From positions 1 to 37,057 of the forward strand of contig CALZRA010000009.1 of NCBI GenBank assembly GCA_945828345.1: 37,057 nt of DNA, in the 5' to 3' direction. Below, one piece after another: positions 26,091-33,522 of the stretch (within the stretch, counting starts at the first letter, position 1; each line of letters starts with the position of its first letter). Source of the DNA: an uncultured Bacteroidales bacterium (lineage in GTDB: Bacteria > Bacteroidota > Bacteroidia > Bacteroidales > Bacteroidaceae). Made by a program: the position numbers and the translations under genes. A model generated the notes under the pieces. It made no database searches. It had not been told where the DNA came from and worked only from the letters and a program-made list of their open reading frames with translations.

Positions 26091-27905
26091 GTGCAAGCAA
26101 TCATATTAGCCGCAGGCATGGGCCGCCGACTGGGCGAGCTCACCAAGAACAACACCAAGTGTATGGTGCGGGTGAACGGCACCGCACTCATTGACCGACT
26201 GTTGGTGCAACTGTCGCACCTGAACCTGAAACGCGTGGTTATCGTGGTTGGCTATGAAGGCCAGAAGCTGCGCGAGTATATCGGCACGCGCTATGACGAT
26301 GTGCTGCACATTGAATATGTGAACAATCCGGTCTATGACAAGACCAACAACATCTACTCGCTCGCACTGGCCAAGGACCAGCTGCAAGCCGACGACACGT
26401 TGCTCATCGAGAGCGACCTGATATTCGACGAGGAGATGTTCTCGCTCATTCTCGGCAATCCCTACCCAAACCTGGCACTGGTGGCCAAATACCAGACCTG
26501 GATGGACGGCACCATGGTGTGTATCGACGGCGACAACAACATCGTGAACTTCGTGCCGAAGAAGGCCTTCAACTATGCCGAGACAAGCCGCTACTACAAG
26601 ACGGTCAACATCTACAAGTTCAGCCGCGACTTTGCCCGCCACAAGTATGTGCCCTTTCTCGAAGCCTACAGCAAGGCCCTGGGCAACAACGAGTATTACG
26701 AACAGGTGTTGCGCGTCATTACATTCCTCGACAAGAGCGAACTCAAGGCTCTGCCCATAGGCAATGAGAAGTGGTATGAAATCGACGACATTCAGGACCT
26801 GGACATTGCCACGACCCTCTTTGCCGAAGGCGACGAACAGCTGCGCCTGTATATGCGCCGCTTCGGCGGTTACTGGCGCTTTCCCGGAATGCTCGACTTC
26901 TGCTATTTGGTCAATCCCTACTTCCCCTCCGCCCGGATGCGCGACGAAATGCGCGCGAACTTCGACACGCTGCTCACGGAATATCCTTCGGGCATGTATG
27001 TGAACTCCCTGCTGGCTGGCAAATGCTTTGGCGTGAAGCAGGAATATGTGGTGCCGGGCAACGGGGCAGCCGAGCTCATCAAGAGCGTCATGGAGCATTG
27101 TCCCGCGCCGTTGGGCGTCACCTGTCCCACCTTCGAGGAATACCCTAACCGCAAGGAGAGCGAAGAGGTGGTGGCCTTCACGCCCACGGGAGCCGACTTC
27201 AGCTATACGGCGAACGACCTGATGGACTACTTCGGCCGTCACCCTATCGGCACCCTGCTGCTCATCAACCCCGACAATCCCTCGGGCAACTTCATTCCGC
27301 TGGCCGACGTGTGCCGTCTGGCGCAGTGGTGCGCCGAGCGTCGGGTGCGCTTCATTGTGGACGAATCGTTTGTCGACTTCAGCCAAGGCTATGCCGACAA
27401 CACCCTGCTCCACAACCACCTGCTCGAAGCCTACCCCACCATGGTGGTGATGAAGAGCATTTCGAAGAGCTACGGTGTGCCGGGCCTGCGCTTGGGCATC
27501 ATGGCCTCAGCCGATGTGGAACTGATCGCCCGCGCCAAGAAAGACGTGGCGATATGGAACATCAACTCGTTTGCAGAGTTCTACATGCAAATTGTCTCCA
27601 AATACGAGGCTGACTACCATGTCGCCTGCGAGAAGTTCCAGGCCGAACGGCGCCGCTTCTTCGGTGCGCTGCAGGCCATCCCCTTCCTGCGGGTCATCCC
27701 CTCCGAAGCCAACTACTTCCTGTGTGAAGTGCTGCCGCCCTTCACCTCACACGGGTTGGTGGCCTCCCTGCTCAAACGCCACAACATCCTGCTCAAAGAT
27801 TGCAGCACGAAGCGGGCATTCAATGGCCGCAACTACGTGCGCATTGCCATTCGCAACCGACAGGACAACGAGCGGCTCGTGGCGGCATTGGCCTCCATAC
27901 TGTAA
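26091..27905 (+). CDS. LicC/PntC-like cytidylyltransferase fused to a CobD/HisC-like PLP enzyme
   Basis: 604 residues starting at a GTG only 10 bases after the previous stop; homology begins at the first residue. Residues 1-~240 are a LicC-type nucleotidyltransferase: AIILAAGMGRRLGELTKNNT, NNIYSLALAKD, LLIESDLIFDEE and KWYEIDDIQDL. Family members make CDP-choline or CDP-aminoethylphosphonate. Residues ~255-604 are a fold-type-I PLP enzyme: INPDNPSGN, VDESFVDF, SISKSYGVPGLRLG with PLP-lysine K459, and a C-terminal YVRIAIRNRQDNERL. That last stretch and DESFVDF resemble CobD, the threonine-phosphate decarboxylase, more than ordinary HisC. A self-contained route from an O-phospho-amino acid to a CDP-alkanolamine is therefore possible. 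A transaminase role, as in PntC-AEP transaminase fusions, is the main alternative. Confidence 0.88.
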   Translation: MQAIILAAGMGRRLGELTKNNTKCMVRVNGTALIDRLLVQLSHLNLKRVVIVVGYEGQKLREYIGTRYDDVLHIEYVNNPVYDKTNNIYSLALAKDQLQADDTLLIESDLIFDEEMFSLILGNPYPNLALVAKYQTWMDGTMVCIDGDNNIVNFVPKKAFNYAETSRYYKTVNIYKFSRDFARHKYVPFLEAYSKALGNNEYYEQVLRVITFLDKSELKALPIGNEKWYEIDDIQDLDIATTLFAEGDEQLRLYMRRFGGYWRFPGMLDFCYLVNPYFPSARMRDEMRANFDTLLTEYPSGMYVNSLLAGKCFGVKQEYVVPGNGAAELIKSVMEHCPAPLGVTCPTFEEYPNRKESEEVVAFTPTGADFSYTANDLMDYFGRHPIGTLLLINPDNPSGNFIPLADVCRLAQWCAERRVRFIVDESFVDFSQGYADNTLLHNHLLEAYPTMVVMKSISKSYGVPGLRLGIMASADVELIARAKKDVAIWNINSFAEFYMQIVSKYEADYHVACEKFQAERRRFFGALQAIPFLRVIPSEANYFLCEVLPPFTSHGLVASLLKRHNILLKDCSTKRAFNGRNYVRIAIRNRQDNERLVAALASIL

Positions 27906-27950
27906 ACCTTCCGGCAAGTTTATCCCACACTCTCCCAAACCCCGACTTTC

Positions 27951-28955
27951 ATGAACATCACCGTCTGTGGCGGAGGCTCGCTCGGCCTGGTCTGTTCCGC
28001 TGTTCTCTCGGCTGCACCAGACACACGCGTCAGCCTGCTTACCAACCACCCCGACCAATGGCAGCATCTCATCAGCTGCAGCGACCCTGAAGGCAAGTGC
28101 TATCAAGGCCGTCTGCACGCCGTCAGCAACCAACCGGCCGACGTGCTCCAAGATGCCGACTGGGTGCTGCTCTGCCTGCCCGGTTTCCTGATTGAAGAAA
28201 CCCTCCGCCGCCTGCGGCCTCATCTGGGCCATGCAGCAGTAGGCTCTATCGTGTCGAGCACGGGTTTCTTCTTCTTTGCCCACGACGTGCTCCCGCCCGA
28301 GACACCGCTGTTCGGATTTCGCCGCACGCCCTTCATTGCCCGAGTAGCCGAATATGGGAGCAAGGGGCTGCTGTTAGGCTACAAGCCCGAAATACAGGTG
28401 GCCACCGAGCACATGGCCGACTGCGAAGCGTTCCGGCAGCTTACCGAGCGTCTCTTCTGCACGCCTACCGTGCTGCTCGACAACTTCTACGAAGCTTCGC
28501 TCACCAACAGCAATCCCATTCTACACACAGGACGGCTCTACACCCTGTGGCATGACTACCGGGGCGAAGCACTGCCGCGCCCCATCCTGTTTTACCGTGA
28601 ATGGACCGACGAAGCTTCCGAACTGCTCATCCGCATGGATGCCGAGTTCATGAAGCTGCTCGACCGACTGCCCCAAGGCAGCCATCCCATTCCGTCCCTG
28701 CTCACGTATTACGAAAGCCACGACGCGGCATCGCTCACCGCCAAAATCCGTTCCATCTCTGCTTTCCAGTCTATTGTGGCACCCATGCAGCAAGGCCCGA
28801 CGGGCTGGGTGCCTGACTTCGGCAGCCGCTACTTTACCGAAGACTTTCCTTTCGGGCTCCGCTTCATCCGCGACCTGGCCCATACGCACCACGTAGCCAC
28901 ACCCACCATCGACCGCGTGTATGAATGGGGACTGTCGGTGGCCCAAACGCACTGA
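27951..28955 (+). CDS. Octopine/nopaline dehydrogenase-family (opine dehydrogenase) protein
   Basis: 334-residue cytoplasmic oxidoreductase. The N-terminal Rossmann motif is MNITVCGGGSLGLVCSAVLS. The C-terminal octopine-dehydrogenase domain shows TNSNPILHTGRLYTLW with the catalytic-type His at H192, and GSRYFTEDFPFGLRF around R293, E297 and D298, both diagnostic of the family. Such enzymes use NAD(P)H to join an amine to a 2-oxo acid, giving N-carboxyalkyl amines, or run the reverse reaction. The gene lies 45 bases after the cytidylyltransferase-PLP fusion and 43 before a glycosyltransferase, so its substrate is probably part of a glycan precursor, for example an amino acid or phospho-alkanolamine. 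It is somewhat short compared with well-studied opine dehydrogenases (around 360-400 residues). Confidence 0.85.
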   Translation: MNITVCGGGSLGLVCSAVLSAAPDTRVSLLTNHPDQWQHLISCSDPEGKCYQGRLHAVSNQPADVLQDADWVLLCLPGFLIEETLRRLRPHLGHAAVGSIVSSTGFFFFAHDVLPPETPLFGFRRTPFIARVAEYGSKGLLLGYKPEIQVATEHMADCEAFRQLTERLFCTPTVLLDNFYEASLTNSNPILHTGRLYTLWHDYRGEALPRPILFYREWTDEASELLIRMDAEFMKLLDRLPQGSHPIPSLLTYYESHDAASLTAKIRSISAFQSIVAPMQQGPTGWVPDFGSRYFTEDFPFGLRFIRDLAHTHHVATPTIDRVYEWGLSVAQTH

Positions 28956-28998
28956 TGGCCGCGCGCCGTCTGTCTGACTCCTAATCTCACCAAGCCTC

Positions 28999-30162
28999 AT
29001 GAAAGTGCTTTATTGCAATCCCAGCTTCTGGGAATACCGGCTGCCCTTCTACGCCGAACTAAACAGACTGCTCCAAGGCAACTTCCACGTTATTTATTCC
29101 ACCAAACGCTATCAGGCGGGACACACTGCCCTGCTCGGGAAGATAGCGCAGACACTGGGCGACAACGCCCACCCCTGGGACAGCGAATGGCTCTACGACA
29201 GCCACACGCACGCCTTCGGCCGCTTCACCGAAGGACATCCGCACACCTCCTTCCCGTTGGGTTTGTGGCAGCGCATCAGCCGCATACGTCCCGACGCGCT
29301 CATCACCGAGGGCTTCATGCAATGGACACCAGTCGTGCAGCTCTATGCCCTGACACACCGCATCCCAGTCTATGTGGGGTATGAGAAGACACCCTGGACC
29401 GAGCGAAACAATTCGCGGCTGAAAAACCTGAAGAGGCGTTGGCAGGACCGATGGATTACGGGCTACTTCGTGAACGGAAGCGAGACACGCAAGTACTTGG
29501 AGTCGATAGGCATAGCCTCTCCGAAGATTCACATCGGCGGTATGAGCGCGGACAGCCGCGGCCTGCGGCAGGACATCGCACGACTCAGCGAGAGCGAGCG
29601 GACCGCCTTCAAGGCCAGGTTCTGTAAGCACGGCGACGGTCTGGTGTACCTGTTCAGCGGACGGGTGGAGGACCTGAAAGGCGCACCTCACCTGGTAAGA
29701 GCCTGGATGAAGCACACCGAGAGGCATCCGCACGATGCACTGGTGTTGATCGGCATGGGCGACCGTTATGACGAGCTCAAAGCCCGCTATGGGCAGTGCC
29801 CGAGCCTCTTCTTAGAAGGCCGCGTGCCCTACGATGACGTACACCGCTACTATGCGGCTGCCGATGTGTTCATCCTGCCTACCCTGCTCGACAACTGGAG
29901 CCTGGTCATTCCCGAAGCCATGGCCTGCTCGCTGCCCGTAGCCACCAGTATCTACAACGGCTGCCATCCCGAACTGATTCAGGAAGGACAGAACGGCACC
30001 GTGTTCGACCCCTTGCGCGAGGATTCGCTGCTCAAGGCCCTCGACTACTTCCATCATGCCGACTTGCGGGCGCACGGCTTACGCTCGGCAGAGATAGAAA
30101 AGGACTGGTCTACCGAATGCTGCGCCCGACGCGTATTCGACTGCCTGACTAAAGAACTGTGA
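28999..30162 (+). CDS. Glycosyltransferase family 4 protein
   Basis: 387-residue GT-B fold transferase. The N-terminal acceptor domain begins MKVLYCNPSFWEYRLPFYAE. The C-terminal nucleotide-sugar domain shows YLFSGRVEDLKGAPHLVRAW, ALVLIGMGDRYDELK, VPYDDVHRYYAAADVFILPT, and the E-x7-E type segment NWSLVIPEAMACSLPV...NGCHPELIQEGQNGTVF. The family retains anomeric configuration. It sits inside the LicD run and probably builds the glycan that LicD decorates. Neither donor nor acceptor can be told from sequence. Confidence 0.9.
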   Translation: MKVLYCNPSFWEYRLPFYAELNRLLQGNFHVIYSTKRYQAGHTALLGKIAQTLGDNAHPWDSEWLYDSHTHAFGRFTEGHPHTSFPLGLWQRISRIRPDALITEGFMQWTPVVQLYALTHRIPVYVGYEKTPWTERNNSRLKNLKRRWQDRWITGYFVNGSETRKYLESIGIASPKIHIGGMSADSRGLRQDIARLSESERTAFKARFCKHGDGLVYLFSGRVEDLKGAPHLVRAWMKHTERHPHDALVLIGMGDRYDELKARYGQCPSLFLEGRVPYDDVHRYYAAADVFILPTLLDNWSLVIPEAMACSLPVATSIYNGCHPELIQEGQNGTVFDPLREDSLLKALDYFHHADLRAHGLRSAEIEKDWSTECCARRVFDCLTKEL

Positions 30163-30212
30163 AGAGGCTATAGGAATAGACCGAATGGTCCCTACCGACA
30201 ACCCAACTCCCC

Positions 30213-31019
30213 ATGCTCACCCTGCACGACCTTCACATAGGCTACCGCCGTCACACCGTGTGCCGCCACCTGACTGCCAGTTTGCCCCCAGGCAGACTGG
30301 TTGCTTTGTTGGGCACCAATGGCTGCGGCAAGAGCACTTTGCTGCGCACCTTGGCGGGGCTGTTGCCGCCTGTTGCCTCCGACCCTATATCTGAGGGGAA
30401 CAGGGACGCTGACGCTGGAGACGGAGCTGTGCCCCTACGTCTGGACGGCAAGCCCATGTCTCAGTTCAGCGCGCGCCAGCTGGCCCGCCGAGTGAGCGTG
30501 GTACTGACTTTCAAGCCTGAAGCCGAAGCCCTGACAGCAGGCGAGGTGGTCGAAATGGGACGTATACCTCACGCCAGCTGGCTGACTGGCCTTACCGCAG
30601 CCGACCGCGAACAGGTGGAGCGCGCCCTGCAACTTACCGACACGCTACGCCTTGCCCACAGGCAGCTGAACAGTCTGAGCGACGGCGAACGACAACGGGT
30701 CTTCATCGCCAAAGCCCTGGCTCAGGACGCGCCGGTCATTCTGCTTGACGAGCCGACCGCCTTTCTCGATTTTCCCTCCAAGATAGCCATGCTCCACCTG
30801 CTGCGCCGGCTGGCCCACCAGGAGGACAAGGCCATTCTGCTGAGTACGCACGATGTGGAGCCGGCCTTGCAGTTAGCCGACACGCTCTGGCTGCTGCGCC
30901 CCGACGGCATACTGGCCGGCTCACCGCAGGCCTTGGCTCAGCTGGGCGACATTGCGGCCTACTTCGAACCGCAGGGCATGCACTTCGATGCCGCCCAGAT
31001 GCGCTTCAGCTACCGGTGA
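30213..31019 (+). CDS. FecE/BtuD-type ABC transporter ATP-binding protein
   Basis: 268-residue ATPase of the iron-siderophore/haem/cobalamin importer class. Walker A GTNGCGKST at residues 34-42, signature LNSLSDGERQRVFIAKALAQ, Walker B PVILLDEPTAFLDF, and switch His in LLSTHD. The Q-loop position reads VVLTFKPEAEALTAGEVVEM, the VVLT form seen in Bacteroidetes FecE proteins. An extra ~20-residue acidic/Gly insertion (SEGNRDADAGDGAVP) follows Walker A. No permease or substrate-binding gene is in the window, so its membrane partner is encoded elsewhere. It is 50 bases from the glycosyltransferase and 67 from topB. Confidence 0.92.
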   Translation: MLTLHDLHIGYRRHTVCRHLTASLPPGRLVALLGTNGCGKSTLLRTLAGLLPPVASDPISEGNRDADAGDGAVPLRLDGKPMSQFSARQLARRVSVVLTFKPEAEALTAGEVVEMGRIPHASWLTGLTAADREQVERALQLTDTLRLAHRQLNSLSDGERQRVFIAKALAQDAPVILLDEPTAFLDFPSKIAMLHLLRRLAHQEDKAILLSTHDVEPALQLADTLWLLRPDGILAGSPQALAQLGDIAAYFEPQGMHFDAAQMRFSYR

Positions 31020-31086
31020 GCGGCAGTATGCTGACTCCCCCACTTCACCTCACCCCTCATTTTTCCGAATCATAGCGTTCCTCTCC

Positions 31087-33231
31087 ATGATAGTATGCAT
31101 TGCAGAAAAGCCCAGTGTGGCACAGGAAATAGCCATCATATTGGGAGCCAACACCCGCCACACAGGCTACTTTGAAGGCAACGGTTACCAAGTGACCTGG
31201 ACCTACGGACACCTGTGTGAACTGAAATATCCCGAAGACTACACCCCGCTCTGGAAAGGGTGGAGCTTGGGCGCACTGCCCATGATTCCGCAACGGTTTG
31301 GCATCCGGCTGAAAGAAGACCGCGGTGTCAGACAGCAGTTTGCCGTAATCGAACAGCTCATGAGCAAGGCCGAACGCATCGTGAACTGTGGTGATGCGGG
31401 ACAAGAGGGCGAACTGATCCAGCGTTGGGTCATGCAGAAGGCGGGAGCCAAGTGTCCCGTTGACCGACTGTGGATTTCGTCGCTCACCGAAGAGAGCATC
31501 CGCGAAGGATTCCAGACCCTGCACCCGCAGGAGGAATACAAGCCGCTCTATGAAGCCGGACTCTGTCGCGCCATCGGCGACTGGCTGCTGGGCATGAACG
31601 CCACGCGCCTGTACACGCTGAAATACGGTGACCGCAAGCAGCGCGGCCAGCCGCTCAGCATCGGACGGGTACAAACGCCGACGCTGGCTCTCATCGTGAA
31701 ACGCCAACAGGAGATAGACCATTTCAAGCCCGAACCTTACTGGGTGCTGACCACCCGCTACCGCGACACGCTCTTCAATGCCGTCATGGGCGACCCTAAT
31801 GCCGACGAGGCTCCAGAGCCTAAAGCAGCGGCCGGAGAGAAGAGTGGCGAGACCGACAAAGCCCAAGGCAATGGCCCGGCCAAACGCGGATTCACCACTG
31901 AAGAAGAAGGACGTGCCGCGCTCGAACGCATCCGCACCGAACCCTTCACCGTGACCTCGGTCGAGAAGAAAAAGGGCACGGAGATGCCGCCCCGCCTCTA
32001 TGACCTGACATCGCTACAGGTGGACTGCAACAAGAAGTTCGGCTTCTCGGCCGAACTCACCCTGCAACTCATCCAGTCGCTCTACGAGAAGAAGGTCACT
32101 ACCTACCCTCGTGTCGACACGACCTACCTCTCTGACGACATCTATCCGAAATGCGGACCCATCCTCAACGGCATCGCCTCGCTCTACGGCGAACTGCTCA
32201 TGCCCCTGCGCGGGGCCAAGCTGCTGAAGCGCAAGAAGGTGTTTGACTCGTCGAAGGTGACCGACCACCACGCCATCATTCCTACAGGTGTTCCACCACA
32301 GCACCTCAGCGACATGGAGCAAAAGGTGTTTGACATGGTGGCCCGCCGCTTCATTGCGGTGTTCTATCCCGACTGCCAGTTTGCCACGACCACCGTGTGC
32401 GGACAGGCGGCCGACGTAGCCTTCAAGGCAACAGGCAAGCTGATTCTCACACCTGGTTGGCGCAGCGTCTACCTGACTGCCGCCCATGCCGCCGGACAGA
32501 CAGCCGCAGCCGACGACGAGAAGCCCGAAGAGGCCGAACGCACGCTGCCCGACTTTGTGCGTGGGGAGAGCGGTCCGCACCAGCCTGACCTGACGCAGAA
32601 GATGACACAGCCACCCAAGCCCTACACCGAGGCCACCCTCCTGCGGGCTATGGAGACGGCGGGCCGCACCGTCGACGACGAAGCACTGCGCGAAGCAATG
32701 AAGGAGAACGGCATTGGCCGGCCGTCCACGCGCGCCGCCATCATCGAAACGCTCTTCCGCCGCCAGTACATACGCCGCCAGCGCAAGAACATCCAGGCTA
32801 CGGCCACGGGCATCGAACTGATTTCGATTATCAAGGAAGAGCTACTGAAGAGTGCCGAACTGACCGGGCGCTGGGAGCGTAAGCTGCGTCTCATCGAACA
32901 ACGCGAGTACAGCGCAGCGCAGTTTATCGACGAGCTGAAGCAGATGGTGCAGGACATCGTCACGGAAGTGCTGCGCGACAACTCTTCGCGCCGTGTGACC
33001 AGCGGCACGGCTTCCACTGCCCCCGCAAGCTCCCAAGCCCAGGCCACCCCGAAGGCCTCTGCTACGAACGAAGCTGCCGAAGAACCGGCCAAGCCACGCA
33101 AACGCATCATCCGCGCTGGCAGTGTCTGTCCGCAATGTGGACAGGGGAAGGTCATCAAGGGACATACTGCCTACGGCTGCTCGCGCTGGAAGGAAGGCTG
33201 CGACTGGCGCAAGCCGTTCAAGAAGGAATGA
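31087..33231 (+). CDS. topB: DNA topoisomerase III (type IA)
   Basis: 714-residue type IA topoisomerase that relaxes and decatenates DNA through a 5'-phosphotyrosine intermediate. The Toprim domain opens MIVCIAEKPSVAQEIAIILG and includes CGDAGQEGELIQRW. The active-site tyrosine is Y340 in TTYPRVDTTYLS. RPSTRAAIIETLFRRQYI follows, and the C-terminus ends in a four-cysteine zinc motif (CPQCGQGKVIKGHTAYGCSRWKEGC). The ATG at 31087 is chosen because the family begins MIVCIAEKPS; the longer frame upstream overlaps the previous gene. A low-complexity Ala/Pro/Glu/Lys insertion lies at about 238-268 and another near 645-680. It is last in the plus-strand run. Confidence 0.96.
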   Translation: MIVCIAEKPSVAQEIAIILGANTRHTGYFEGNGYQVTWTYGHLCELKYPEDYTPLWKGWSLGALPMIPQRFGIRLKEDRGVRQQFAVIEQLMSKAERIVNCGDAGQEGELIQRWVMQKAGAKCPVDRLWISSLTEESIREGFQTLHPQEEYKPLYEAGLCRAIGDWLLGMNATRLYTLKYGDRKQRGQPLSIGRVQTPTLALIVKRQQEIDHFKPEPYWVLTTRYRDTLFNAVMGDPNADEAPEPKAAAGEKSGETDKAQGNGPAKRGFTTEEEGRAALERIRTEPFTVTSVEKKKGTEMPPRLYDLTSLQVDCNKKFGFSAELTLQLIQSLYEKKVTTYPRVDTTYLSDDIYPKCGPILNGIASLYGELLMPLRGAKLLKRKKVFDSSKVTDHHAIIPTGVPPQHLSDMEQKVFDMVARRFIAVFYPDCQFATTTVCGQAADVAFKATGKLILTPGWRSVYLTAAHAAGQTAAADDEKPEEAERTLPDFVRGESGPHQPDLTQKMTQPPKPYTEATLLRAMETAGRTVDDEALREAMKENGIGRPSTRAAIIETLFRRQYIRRQRKNIQATATGIELISIIKEELLKSAELTGRWERKLRLIEQREYSAAQFIDELKQMVQDIVTEVLRDNSSRRVTSGTASTAPASSQAQATPKASATNEAAEEPAKPRKRIIRAGSVCPQCGQGKVIKGHTAYGCSRWKEGCDWRKPFKKE

Positions 33232-33380
33232 GGCTCTGCCAGACCAGAGAATGTCTCGGGCCATGAGGCACTGACGTTCCCGCTTGGGACCATGCAGCTC
33301 GCTGCGCATCAGGACAGGTGAAACGAGGGAAGCGGGAAGGCTCTTTGCCTTCAGGATGCAACCGGAAGTGCGCCCTGAAT

Positions 33381-33489
33381 GCCGCCACACGAAAACGCGC
33401 GCTTCGCAACGCACGACGAAGATCACCTATATATATAGGTATGGTATACCTCGTCGTCCGTTGCGAAGCGCGCGCTTTCGTGTGGCGGC
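33381..33489. repeat. 39-bp inverted repeat with nested AT palindrome, between convergent genes
   Basis: Arms 33381-33419 and 33451-33489 are complementary at 37 of 39 positions, starting GCCGCCACACGAAA. The 31-base interior holds the self-complementary ACCTATATATATAGGT (33425-33440). It begins 34 bases after the stop of the minus-strand gene and 150 after topB, so it could act as a two-way terminator, though no T-run follows. It could also be a small mobile palindrome. Confidence 0.85.
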
Positions 33490-33522
33490 ACAGCGGTTGA
33501 TGGCTTGTGTCCCAAGAGCCTG

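Noticed and set aside
26106-27419. 437-codon minus-strand open frame opposite the cytidylyltransferase-PLP fusion
   Set aside because: Antisense of a gene with many conserved motifs; no recognisable product.
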